64,000 nt of DNA. It comes from Salvia splendens (lineage: Eukaryota > Streptophyta > Magnoliopsida > Lamiales > Lamiaceae). Where the stretch lies: NCBI RefSeq assembly GCF_004379255.2, contig NC_056045.1, positions 6,482,560 to 6,546,559 on the forward strand, in the 5' to 3' direction. This document shows positions 21,954 to 33,159 of this stretch, piece by piece (the first letter of the stretch is position 1; the number at the start of each line of letters is the position of its first letter). The translations under genes and the position numbers were made by a program. Under the pieces are notes generated by a model. It made no database searches, was not told the origin of the DNA, and saw only the letters and a list, made by a program, of their open reading frames with translations.

Positions 21954-24252
21954 CTATTCATCATCCGAAGATGCACACGCGTTCACGTTGCTGCTTTCAA
22001 AAAGTACCCATCCATCATCGTCTTCTGCAAGCGCCTTGCTGTCTACACCAGCTAGTTCGTCTTCAGGGACCTTTTCGTGATCTCCAGTCTCCATACGGTC
22101 ACCATCTCTGACTGCTACGGCCTCCACTTGATCTGGAACCGAGCTTTTCAAGGATGATTTCGAAGAAGCTAAGAGGAAGCTCGTCTGAGTGGAGAAAAGT
22201 GATCTGCTAAGCGGAAGACGCTGGTCAAATTTCTCCTTTAGCTGCTTCACATCCTGACATATAACAGCTATTTCTCCCCTGTAGACAGACACAATACAAG
22301 GAAAACAAAGCCATCAAATGTGATAAATGATGAAGTTGATAGTCTAGATGATGATATTAGCAACAATCATATTAACTTATCCAAGCATTACAGGTTTTAA
22401 ATGTATTCTAAAATGGCGGTCGAGTGATTTGGTCGCGTTAAAGATCTATCATGACTACCAATGTCGTATGAAGAAATGATATTGATGTAGAAATGAAAAA
22501 CTACTCTTGGAAAACAAGGATTCAAGACGATAACCGAAAAGAAGCAGCTTACTGTAATGTATCTACAAGTTGCCCACGATCCACGAGAAACGCATGTAAC
22601 TGTGATGCAGCAGTCACAGAATTAACAACATGAAACCCATAACAAATATAGCCTTTGAGAATCTTGACAGAAACTCCCAATCCACACTCACATAACACAT
22701 AATCATATCCAATTTTCAATTCTAATGAAGACTTCAAACCAAGTAAAGAGAAATATCAGTACTACCTTAGCATTATCCTCAGCCTGTTGTCTCAAGTTCT
22801 TTGATTCTTGTACCACTTGTGCTATAATTAATTTCTGTTCAATGATGGATTGCTTTCCACATTGTTCATTCACAAATTTTTTCGCCTCTGCAGATCTTAT
22901 TTCATTCTCAGCAGCAGCTAGTCGAACCTCTAAACATTGACGCATCTGCACCAAATTTTCGGAAAATATTACTTAGTGAACTATTTCATCAAAAACAAAC
23001 ATTGAAATTCACAGGAAATATTTGTACAGAAGTATCGAAACTCGCCTCATCAAGATCTGCAAGTGATTTATCCCTGTCATTGGAGAGGGAAACCAAGCGA
23101 GAATGGAGGTCTCTCAGCTCCGTTGTCAAGATGACTTTCTCACCACAAACATCCCCAGCATGCTGAGAGTTAATAAGAAAAGTTAAACTATGGATACATT
23201 TAAAACTATGCTATACAAGCCAATAAAAGGATTAAAATTTAAAACCATGTCATTCGCCTCCTTCGCATGTTTGATCGTTATTTTCAGCTCCTTAATCTCA
23301 TTCTGCGCGTCCATCTCCACTCTTGCAGCTTCCGTTTTGGCCTGTTCTGCAGCATGCTCCTTCACCTCCACTTGCTTCATCAAGTTGATGACAGACTCCA
23401 TTTCCATGAACAATGTTTTCTGAAAAATGTATGCATCAAATATCTAAATCACATCAAATCAAAAAACAAGTTGAGAAGGTTAATCAAAGACATCTAAATG
23501 TTTAGGATGTATGAGAATGTTGTAATGCTGATACCTTATTATTTCTTGCATCGCCGATGATTTCCTCCAAGTGATCAATATTAGTACAATTTTGACTACA
23601 CATGGAGGAATTCAAGGCTGTTTCATCCTCCGCTCCAAGAGGATTGCTCATGTTTTTCCCACGGGAAGCACTGTCAGTAGACGAGGATATATCTGATTCA
23701 TCTAAAACAATCAAGTGTTCCTCACTGGACGTACTGTCAGTAGTAGTCGAGGATAAATTTGATTCATCTAAATCACTCTCATCATATTCATCTAAATCAT
23801 TCTCATTATATTCATCTAAATCATTCTCATCATATTCATCTTCATCCTCATCATATTCATCTAAATCATTCTCAGCATATTCATATAAATTCTCAAGTGG
23901 TAATAAAGAAACTGCTTCAATAGCCGCATCAACATCGTTGACATGCTCGATGGCAACAGCTCTAAGAGCTTGGTCATTAACCTGTCAACAAATAAAGAAA
24001 CTACTAAGTAGGGGAAAATTGAAAAACAACCAGAGCAAATTAAGAAATACTACTAACACACACACTGATAAAGAGTCAGAATATTTATCATTAAATGTAT
24101 ATATATAGTAATAAATTGTCTGCATTTAAAATAATCAGAATCATAAAACTCAATCAGCCTATTTCTCTTTCATTCATGAGATAAAATTGAATCGATGAAA
24201 TTACCATCGGAAAAAGATCTCGCAGTGAGTCGTAGACTCTCTGGAAAGTCAT
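21954..24252 (-). CDS. CUE-domain coiled-coil protein (ubiquitin-system component Cue type)
   Basis: Seven coding exons join in one frame of 445 residues: 24252-24205, 23981-23535, 23419-23246, 23162-23046, 22945-22766, 22599-22553 and 22278-21954. The N-terminus MTFQRVYDSLRDLFP followed by LRAVAIEHVNDVDAAIEAV is the plant CUE (ubiquitin-binding) module. Then comes a strongly acidic stretch of D/E/Y/N repeats (LDEYDENDLDEY type). Then come long coiled-coil exons (LMKQVEVKEHAAEQAKTEAA; VRLAAAENEIRSAEAKK; VDRGQLVDTLQGEIAVICQDV) and a C-terminus with DGWVLFESSN. The gene matches in layout a conserved plant protein family of unknown exact role. Ubiquitin binding is inferred from the CUE module. 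The intron after 23046 uses a GC donor (GAG|GCGAGT), all others GT-AG. A non-coding 5' exon probably lies near 24300-24420. No lesion is seen. Confidence 0.88.
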
Positions 24253-26383
24253 ATCCGTATATCCTACAAAAATGAAGACAATAACACAAAAATTAGAGTC
24301 AGACTAAAATTCAGAATATTTGTAATACAAAATTCTAACAATCATTGAAAGAAAAACCTAAACAAAATGCAGCAGTGAGCAGAAAAAGGATTATGGAGTG
24401 ATGCACCTATTTATAAGTAGTGTTAGAGGTCAATGTTGATAATCGCGAAATCGATTTAAGCGTGTGTGTATAATGGTAATCGAATCTAATGCATGATACG
24501 TATCATCATTCATATATATACGTTTTCTTTTAAAAAAATTTGCGGATAATTTTGTATTATACATAATCACGATAATTTAGTTATTTTGTATAATGAGAAT
24601 GACTTTTTCATATTATGGTATTACAGGGATTTAAATTTAAATACTAATATTACATTATATTTTTTTATTAAATTTATATTATGTATCATTGTATGTATAC
24701 CTTTATAAGTCTACATCTTTTAAATCGATTATGATTTAGGTGTATATAATCACGGTCTTAAATAAGGATGGATTATTATGGAAGATATGAATTAAATAAA
24801 ATATATGGATTCGACCCACACCTTTATAACTTTTTTAACGCAATTTACTTAAATTTTTTGTAATGCGCTTCAAAAATACAAGAATAACATGTACTCCATA
24901 TGAAAAAGTTTATCACTTATCTTTTGTTAAAAATGAAAAGATAATGTAACAAATAATTTAAAATGTTCAAATTTTGAATGCATTAATAATTTTTAATACT
25001 TCCTCTTTCAATGATGTTCTTTTTGTCTGTCCACTTAAATTAGTTACTATTGAAACTTCACAACTTTTTTTATTTCTTTCTCCTACTTTATCCATTAATT
25101 TTTGAAATATTATATTGAACCTCAATAAAAAAAAATAGTCATATGTTTTCAACTAGTCGGTTTTATAAAGGTATAAAATTAATACTTTCTCTTTATAAAA
25201 TATCACTAGTGTTTTTAGGTCAAATGTCCAATTCACTACAACAATATTTAATTTTGGAACTATATTATTTTTATTATGTAATTCCAATTCAATAAGAAAA
25301 ATGCTTAAATTTTTCATTTTTTCCATATATTAAGATAAATGAATTCATTGTTACTGCATTGAATATTTATACCTCATGGATTTAACAAAAAAAACTGTGA
25401 AAGAATAACACAAAAAAATAAAAAAAAAAAACTTGAAATCAAACTATGAAATGATTAAATCATAAAACTCCATTTGGACTAAATAAAATTGGAATATCAG
25501 TGCAGCCCGAAACCTGTGATGACCCAAATAACTCGCTAAAAATATAAGGTTAAGGTTGGAAATTATAGCTATATTTACAACTCAATAAGTCCTAACCCGA
25601 GTCGGGCTAGCTTAGAACACGATGGGCTTGCCCAATGGGTTAGACCTATGTGCAACTATTATCTATTATTGTTTCGTCTTTAGTTGACAACTAATTTAAC
25701 ATTTCATTGGTGCTTTTAATAAAAATAGATAAAATAATTATAAAAAATTGATCTTCTATTTTATACTTATATTAAAATTTTATTATATTAATATAATAAA
25801 AAATAAATGAGTTAAAAAATTCAAATTCAGTATAGGAGATCTTTTGAATTCTAAAACGTATTTTAAAATTTCTCGATGTTACTCCATTTATTTTATTTTG
25901 ATTGTATAAGTCTTAAATTAGTGTTTAATCATATTTGAGATCAAGCATATATATTAAAATTTTCATGTATAAATATGATTAAGTTTCATTATTATCTATT
26001 GGATAACGCACATGTTAATTTCATCAAGAACAACTTGATTAATTACAATATGATTACTCCACAATCCGAGTAGGATTGACTCGAAATCTGCTAGGATGCC
26101 TGATTGACATCCCCAAATAAAAACTGAAGTACAACTCAGTTTTGTCATATTTCACACTAGTCATTCTTTTTTTAAATAGAAACTACCATTGGCTTGAGAG
26201 TTCTCATTCTACAAAAAGGAGGCTATATCGACTCATGAGTATTGGCTACTTTTACAAACATCTCACTTGTCCTTTAACAATTGTCCATTTAGACATAGAA
26301 CTCAGTCCACTGTACAACATACAAACACTCTGAATCATTTTCACACGTCTGTGTCGTTACCATGTCATCTTCTTCACATACGG
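24253..26383. other. intergenic with a decayed hAT-like remnant (about 25505-26118)
   Basis: No gene is visible. 24253-24420 is the leader of the CUE gene. From about 25505 (CCCGAGTCGGGCTAG...ATGGGCTTGCCCAATGGGTTAG) to GCCTGATTGACATCCCC at 26115 the sequence resembles the hAT-like families at 1-1167 and around 44660. I could not find a clean target duplication, so the boundaries are approximate. Confidence 0.4.
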
Positions 26384-28270
26384 TCATTGCTTGCCCGGGC
26401 CGACCTGTAATACATGAGCACAATCAACAAACAGCAGATGCGACAATGGAAGACGGAAAAATGAGCAAAGACAAGTGCTGCATGACATACTGCGGATGGC
26501 TTTTGAAGCCTACGAGTTGAAGGAGCTCGAGCAACTGAAGAAGCTGCAGCAGCAGCAGCTACACGTATTCTGCTATAGTCATCGTCCATTGTCCAATACT
26601 ATGTTAGTAAGACATAAGGTGGTAAAGAGCAAATAACTTCAACAAAAACAATGGAATAACCTTTTATGCACATCTATGTAAACATCTGTCTCATCAACAA
26701 TTTCCTCCTGTACGACATAAAGAGCATATTCGTAAATAATAATCTACAACTGTAGATTTAGGTGCCAATAACTAATACTAAAAATTACCTGCAGAAGTTC
26801 TTCAAATACGTCTTCCAAGGTGATTATGCCGATAACTTCTCCATCTTCAACATCCTCTACAGCATTCGAGTTGTATGTCACGAAACCCTTTTGCTCAGGC
26901 TTCTCGATGTTGACCACAACAGTATTTGCTTCTCCACCATACTTGTCAAGTAATGGGATTTTCAATTGCGAATCACCTTTGGTTGAAATTTTCTCTCCAA
27001 CCATCACATTAGAGGAAATAAGCTTCTTCTCCTTCTCTCTCACCTTTACTACAGCTGCTATGTGGCTGCCAACCGTTTGAAACTCATTAAGAATATCATA
27101 CAAGGGCATATCTGCCGGTACTCTGTAGCATAGTAAATTGTTTTATGAGTCAAATACGTCACTCACTCGTGCTAAAAATATGATAATATTCAGAGAGATG
27201 CGCACACCTAGGCATTCTTCTGATTGAAACCGAGCTAACTGGAGCCTCCACTTCAGCTCTTACAGTGAGGAGATTTTTTACCTAGCTCAAAAGATGAATA
27301 AGCAAATGATGATTATCTAGGAAAAAAGGCTTATCCAAAACGCGCTCAATAATGAGGGAATTTCAGCACACCAGCAGAAGTCCGATAATGTTCTTTGGGT
27401 TCCCTGAGTACACAGGAATACGACTATGACCCCGTGAAAGGATTTTTCCAATAGTTTCCCTGCAGAATAGAGCATGAAAGAACATAAACATGTTTCTTTT
27501 GTGCTTAGGAACTGTGTGTGTGTGTGTGTGTGATAGAGAGAAGGTTGAACAAGGGTATGCTTAGGTAAAATCAATCCCTCATAGGTAGGATCATACTCAC
27601 CAATTCAGTTTGGTGTTTGCATCAAGGGAAAATGTTGATTCAATGGGTGTCATTGAGCTAAAATGCATGATTGAATACTCAATATCAGCTAATTCTTCGG
27701 TTCAATCTTTGCCGTATGCTTGCTGTTTTGAATATGTTTCTTCATCGTCTGTGTTTCCATCAATTCTACAGAAAGTTAGTGAAAATCATCAACTAACCTC
27801 CATCGCAGCAGCATTGCACAGTAGTAGGGTTACAAGAAGTTGGTGCTGCTTCTGAACAACCGGAAAAATAACAGCTGAAAATAATTGCTCAAAATCATCA
27901 CTAAACAAACTATCTCAACTTGCCACATCAAAACAAAATCACAACAATTCCAATAACAAAATTCATATTTCTTCAATAAAACATCAATAGAGAGGGAGAG
28001 AGCAACAGGATTAACTAGACACACACATATACACACAGAGATACTACCAGCTTGCTTCTTCTCCGTGGAGGTGCCGCTCCGCTGCAGTATCTCGAGCTCA
28101 ACGATTCCGAGAGACATCAATCCTAGAGTCAAACCGGACATGATTCCGGCGAAGAGAACGAGGAAGCAGGAGACGCCGGCGTAGACAAACCACCATGGAT
28201 TCCCAAATTCGATGTCGTTGGAATCGGCGAAGGGCGATACCATCGCTGCCGCATTAAGCGACCAAGCCAT
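26384..28270 (-). pseudogene. CNNM-type DUF21/CBS-domain protein gene with central exons missing
   Basis: Exons read from the right: 28270-28048 (MAWSLNAAAM..., with a hydrophobic segment around VSCFLVLFAGIMSGLTLGL), 27874-27798 (IFPVVQKQHQLLVTLLLCNA), 27657-27601 (MTPIESTFSLDAN), 27459-27372 (KILSRGHSRIPVYSGNP), 27281-27208, 27122-26789 (VPADMPLYDILNEF; EVIGIITLEDVFEELLQ), 26707-26661, 26569-26491 (VAAAAAASSVARAPS) and 26404-26384. This order matches the plant DUF21 plus CBS-pair membrane proteins related to CNNM/CorC divalent-cation transport proteins. Between the second and third blocks only 143 bases remain, and the roughly 120 residues of DUF21 that should lie there (most transmembrane helices) are absent. 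Joining exon 2 to the next block also shifts frame and hits a stop. CBS exons are otherwise clean, so the loss is probably recent. A sequence or assembly gap is an alternative. Confidence 0.8.
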
Positions 28271-28830
28271 CACCTCCGCCGCAACAGCAGAAAAAAAAAT
28301 CGAAAAGGAAAGCTGCTTCGTTTTTAACTCCCTGTTTTTCTACGACTCTAGAAATTGAAAACAAAAAAGTTGAGAGCGACAGATTAGGAAATTCATAGAT
28401 GTTTTTTATTCCAACAGCGCCATACGTTTCTTCACAAATTGCAAACAAAACCGCATAAATAATGAATCGGTCACAGCGAGCAAGTGAGAGGTGACGCACT
28501 GTATATGTATCTAGGGAGTTGCAGTTTTGTTGTTTTGTGATGCCACGTGTCGAGTTTTGACGTGTACGTTGCACTGTTGTGGAATATTGAAACCGATCAC
28601 CGCCAGCGGCGCGGTGGCGGCCGGAGGGCGCCACCTGCTGGTCAAACCGTCAAAGCTTTTACTTCATTTTTTTGAATTCATTTTTACATGTATAGACATA
28701 ATGCATGTAATTTAATTTCTTTTATAACTTTACAGTTATTTTCAAATATATTACTATCAAATAGGAGTAATGATTTATTTTAACTATTTATATTAAATTT
28801 AAATTTAAAAGAAATATTGTCTATCTATTG
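28271..28830. other. upstream region of the DUF21/CBS gene
   Basis: It contains the presumed 5' UTR (28271-28600) and a GC-rich patch at 28595-28640. No further gene. Confidence 0.4.
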
Positions 28831-29040
28831 CTCCCTTTGTCCGTCATTAAATATGATCCGAATAAATTTTAAGAAATATAATAAAATGTCAATTGAAAAA
28901 ATTCGCAGAATGGGTGAGATTGAGTTAGTAGAATATGAGATACACTACTAAGGATAGTAGTGTTTTGTAGAAAGTAAGTGTGATAAGTATTGGCTGACGG
29001 ATCAAAAAGGAAACCAGTGACAACTAACGGCGGACGAATA
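28831..29040. mobile_element. Stowaway-type MITE, degenerate
   Basis: CTCCCTTTGTCCGTCATTAAAT at the left and GGCGGACGAATAG at the right are imperfect inverted repeats of the Stowaway kind. No coding. Confidence 0.45.
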
Positions 29041-29746
29041 GAATAATTTTTTTAAATTCATAAAATTTAAAAAGTGATTTTAAGTTGTTCATTATCAACT
29101 CAAAATTAGATTGTTATTCAAAAAACTCAAAATAGGATGAATTTTGCAGTAATATTGAAGCTATTTTACTTTGAATTTTCGAATATTATTGGAGATGATT
29201 AGTACGCAGTTATTTGTGTGTCCAAATCACTATTCTTTGCTAATCTTTAAAGGAAATTAGTCAGAAAAAACAGGAATTTTCACGAAATTCTTAAATCTTT
29301 TAAAGCGGTTTTAAAAATCATCAATTTTCAAATTGTGCAGAGTTTCACACTAAAATTTTTGGCATAAATTTCATCTACGTGGAAACTAATTCAAGAGCAT
29401 CCATATCGTCATCCGTTCTTCTCCACAATTTTAACTATGTAGAATGCTAATACTATTTCTAGAACATCAGCAGTCGGACACAGTAACCAAATACAGTACA
29501 TATTTAGTCTCGGAATAAAATCTTGTAAACCAAACACCCCTACATATACTATATAGTTATGTTTGGTTGAAAAACTTGGTTGACGGATTTGAAGTTTGAA
29601 ACTTAAATTTTTTAATTGAATTCTTGAATTCATTAATTAGGAGTATGTATCTTTCTTCCTGAAAGTAATTAGGTACTGTAATATCGAATTTTAAATTCAA
29701 AACTTAAAAATATCTGAACATTCTACGTTAATCATCATCTCATCAA
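29041..29746. other. intergenic, nothing recognised
   Basis: AT-rich, no gene or clear repeat boundaries. Confidence 0.35.
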
Positions 29747-30000
29747 ATTCTCATTACAAAAGTTAACATAGTCTGAAATCGATTATGAGTATTGAATTAT
29801 TAGTGTTTGAAATTAGCTAAAACCGAAACAGATTCTCATTACAAAAGTTAACATAGTCTGAAATCGAATATGAGTATTGAATTATTAGTGTTTGAAATTA
29901 GCTAAAACCTAAACAAATTCACATTACAAAAGTTAACATAGTCTGAAATCGAATATGATTATTAAATTATTAGTGTTGAAATTAGCTAAAACCTAAAATG
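29747..30000. repeat. three tandem copies of an 85-bp unit
   Basis: Copies start at 29747, 29832 and 29917 (each with CATTACAAAAGTTAACATAG then GTCTGAAATCGA), an exact 85-base period. Only a few substitutions and a 1-base gap occur in the third copy. The array lies directly downstream of the isopentenyltransferase gene on its 3' side. Confidence 0.85.
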
Positions 30001-30296
30001 GATAGGTAATTAAGCTCCAATAGTCCTCCAAGACCAATCTCATTTTTGGTGTTTTGGAAAAAAAAAATATTTATTATTAGGTTTACACTAAACTCAAACC
30101 TAAATTTTTTTTGGATTTTATGAATAAAAAAGGTATAATATAGAGAATATTGTTTTAAGTTTAAGTTTTGTATAAATGGTCGGAATAAAATCAATATTTG
30201 ATGTAGTTTGAGTTTATTCTCGTACGGGTAATTCCCATTATTATTAATAAATATAATATCGGTAAGTTTATAATGCGGGGAAAATTTGCCGCCCAA

Positions 30297-31253
30297 TTAA
30301 GACGCCGTCGCCTCCAATAGCGGCCGAGCGCCGCTCCTCATCGACATCACCCCACCGTAAACCACAGGCTCCGAATCGTACAAAAACCTACTCACTACCG
30401 CCTCCGCAGTCCCAGCCACCACGCTATTCCACACCGCCTCTGCCTCCCCGCCGCGCTTCCTGAACACCTCCGTCGCGTCGAGGTGGAGCATCTGCCAGTC
30501 TCTGATGTTCCTCAGCCGGTGGATCTTCTCCAGCTGCCGGCACGCCAACCTGCTCGTGTTTACCTTGACCGCGTCGATCGCCTCCGCCAGAGCCCTAGCG
30601 CGAGTCTCCTCGTCGCACTCCGATTCGACTCGGAAATACTCGTCCAACTCGGGCACGCCGATCGCGCGCCGGATCCCCCGCGAGTAATCGGCGTTGGACC
30701 GGAAAAAAGCCCTAACTTCTTCGATCATCCCTCTCTCCACCATCCTGTCGACGCGATCCGACACGAACGAGGCCAGCACAGGCATCGCGGCGTCCACCCA
30801 CAGGAAGCAGCAATCGTAGCGCGATCGGAAGTTCGCGTCGACGAGCGCCTCAACGAACGAATTTGAGCCTCCGACGATGATCGGAAGGTTCCGGCGGCGG
30901 AGGATCGACCGCAGCGAGATCGACGCCATTGCCCGGAATTCGGCGGTGGAGAAGTCGGATTCGGGATCGGCGACGCCGAGGAGGTGGTGCGGCACACCGC
31001 GCCGCTCCTCGTCGGTGATTTTGTTGGTGGCGATTTCGAGGCCTTGGTAGACCTGCATTTTGTCGGAATTGATGATCTCCGCGGAGAATCGAGTGGCGAG
31101 GTCGATCGAGAGGCGCGATTTACCGGCGCCGGTGACGCCGAGTACCACCACCACCTTCTCCTTCGGCTGGCCATGGCGGAGGAGCTGACTGCTCGTGCTA
31201 GGTATGTGTAGCGACGGCCGAATTTGTTGGGAAGCAGAGAGTGACAGTTTCAT
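30297..31253 (-). CDS. IPT: adenylate isopentenyltransferase (cytokinin synthesis)
   Basis: This is a single-exon frame of 318 codons. It transfers the isopentenyl group of DMAPP to ATP/ADP (N6), the first step of cytokinin synthesis in plants. Residues 39-46 form the P-loop GVTGAGKS. IINSDKMQVYQGL follows at about 60-72, with the catalytic-region Asp in NSD. HHLLGVADPESDF, IVGGSNSFVEALV, the CCFLWVD block and GIRRAIGVPELDEYF follow in the order known for plant ATP/ADP-type IPTs. The length suits the family (about 320-340). The lack of an intron and the lack of a long tRNA-IPT zinc-finger tail separate it from tRNA-IPTs. A chloroplast transit peptide is possible (S-rich, basic first 30 residues) but not certain. 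The coding region is much more GC-rich than its flanks. No lesion is visible. Assignment to IPT3, IPT5 or another paralogue is not possible by eye. Confidence 0.93.
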   Translation of the reverse strand: MKLSLSASQQIRPSLHIPSTSSQLLRHGQPKEKVVVVLGVTGAGKSRLSIDLATRFSAEIINSDKMQVYQGLEIATNKITDEERRGVPHHLLGVADPESDFSTAEFRAMASISLRSILRRRNLPIIVGGSNSFVEALVDANFRSRYDCCFLWVDAAMPVLASFVSDRVDRMVERGMIEEVRAFFRSNADYSRGIRRAIGVPELDEYFRVESECDEETRARALAEAIDAVKVNTSRLACRQLEKIHRLRNIRDWQMLHLDATEVFRKRGGEAEAVWNSVVAGTAEAVVSRFLYDSEPVVYGGVMSMRSGARPLLEATAS

Positions 31254-32820
31254 TTTTTTCCAATATATACGAACTTATTTGAAATGACGAAAGAGCCCCT
31301 GGACGTAATTCTACAATAGACTGGCGGTGTATGGTTTGTACGAGGAGAGAGTCTTACTTTGGTTTCGTTTGAAATGGAGTAAAATATTGAGACGCGGCGA
31401 CTCGAATGTGTTGGTTTTTCTATTTCTGTACAATTTTCAGAGGAAGGAGACAAAAAATAAAATAAGATGTGAAAAAAAGGAGGAGAAGTTGGGTTGAATT
31501 TTAGTTGACTGGTCGAGTTGAAGGTATATTGTGAAGAAATTGTGGGATAATGGAGTCTGTATTTATGGAAGGAGGCAACTAACACTTGAACAGAACAACA
31601 CATTTGATTAATTGGCCTTCCTTATGACCATAGTCAAGTTAGCTACAAGATGCTTTCAAGATTTTCTAGAAAAGATTCTCCACCCCTGCATTTTCTTCTT
31701 TTTTTAAATCACGTCGAAACTTTGAACTTCGAACACTAGTAGTATGTACTAACTCTTTAATTATTTTATAATTATCCTCTTTAATTAAGAAATTAAAGAT
31801 ATTCTAAATCAAAGCCTGAATGATTCGTATCAATTTCCGAGCACAAAACAAATTAGTAAGTCAACATCTTTTTCACTCCACTAAAGGAGGACAATATAGG
31901 TGAGTTACATTTTGTACTATTTTTATTATTACAAGATTTGAACATATGCATAAGAAATGTAAGGTGCTGAATCTTGAGAGAATAAATATACTTTGACATT
32001 CTTGTTCTTGTATTGTGGTTGGGGGAATACAATTAATGGAAGTAGAATAATATGATTTCTTATAGTCCCTTTTCCCTTAAATTTTGTCACACTTTAAACG
32101 GGCACGGATTTAAAAAATGTAACAGAAAATGAGTTGAAAAAGTTAATGGATAATAGATCCTACTTTTATATGGAGTATTAGTTTTGTAATAAAATATGGG
32201 TTAGAATGAGTTAATGGAATATGTGGTCCATTACAAAAAATAGTAAAAATTGAAATATGACAAATTTTATAGGACAGACGGAAATGGAAAAATGTGACGA
32301 ATCACTTATGAGCTTATTGAAAAAGATAATGTATAAAATGATTTTCTTCTCAACATTTTATTCAGAAATAGATGGTGGATTTGTTCTTCACGTCCCATAT
32401 ATACTCGTTGTGAAAAGCCAAATTGAATTTCCTTGACTACCACAATTATTCCAAGACTAATAAGTTTATATAATTTGGAATCTTGAATTCTGACTGTTAC
32501 TATTAATTTTGGCATTTTGTAAAAGAAAGTTTAACAATGATCAGTAAGCATTGTTAAACTGCCGAAATGGAATCATCAGTAATTACTGATATTGAAATGG
32601 AATCCACGATGCTCTCAACCTTAAAAGTTGACAAAAGATAATCACTACAAAAAAGATGAAATGATTATTCCCATAATCCCACAACGAATATCTAAATTAC
32701 CCCTTAGATAACTTAATCACAATGAAAAAAATCATTAATATGCACAATCACAACTTCACAAGCTGAAAATTCCACTACTCCACCTACCACCACCACTAAA
32801 ATATTTTAATCTCTAGACTC
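31254..32820. other. upstream region of IPT, gene-free
   Basis: About 1.5 kb without a supported gene. A Stowaway-like segment lies at about 32064-32290. Otherwise it is AT-rich promoter-distal sequence. Confidence 0.4.
32064..32290. mobile_element. Stowaway-type MITE, degenerate
   Basis: AGTCCCTTTTCCCTTAAATTTTGTCACA at the left is inverted relative to TGACAAATTTTATAGGACAGACGGAAATGG at the right. Interior phrases agree with the family at 16317-16552. Confidence 0.5.
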
Positions 32821-33159
32821 ATCCAAGCCCCTTAGCTCAAGTGGTTGAGGAGGGAGGTAAGGATACCGCGCCATCCTAGAGGTCACGAGTTCGACCCCTG
32901 GGAGGTGCATCTTGGGGATTAATTTCCCCTGGGGGGTTCTTGAGTCCTGGCCTTGACCCAGGCGCTGGGGGAGATAGGTTAACGACGTCCCCTTGATTGG
33001 GTTGATAGGTTAACTGGTCTGGACCCGTGCTTGGGGAAAGGTTGGCTGACTCGTTCCTTCCCATCCCGACAACGAAGCGCGTCTCGGTGGTAAGACGCTC
33101 CACCTCCGACCGTTAGGCAGATGGGGAAACATCGTCGATCCTCCTTTCAAGAAAAAAAA
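32821..33159 (+). mobile_element. tRNA-derived SINE, longer body
   Basis: The head (ATCCAAGCCCCTTAGCTCAAGTGG) holds a tRNA-like A box, and GAGGTCACGAGTTCGACCCC is a near-canonical B box. A GC-rich body of about 250 bases follows, then an A-run at 33151-33158. The first 15 bases equal those of the SINE at 9165, but the bodies differ. No clean target duplication was found. Confidence 0.75.

Noticed and set aside
30483..31211. Long open frames overlapping the IPT gene on both strands
   Set aside because: Shadow frames caused by the high GC of the IPT coding region. Only the 318-codon frame has family motifs.
32821..33103. Possible tRNA gene and a 75-codon minus-strand frame
   Set aside because: The boxes belong to a SINE head. 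The frame is an accident of the GC-rich SINE body.
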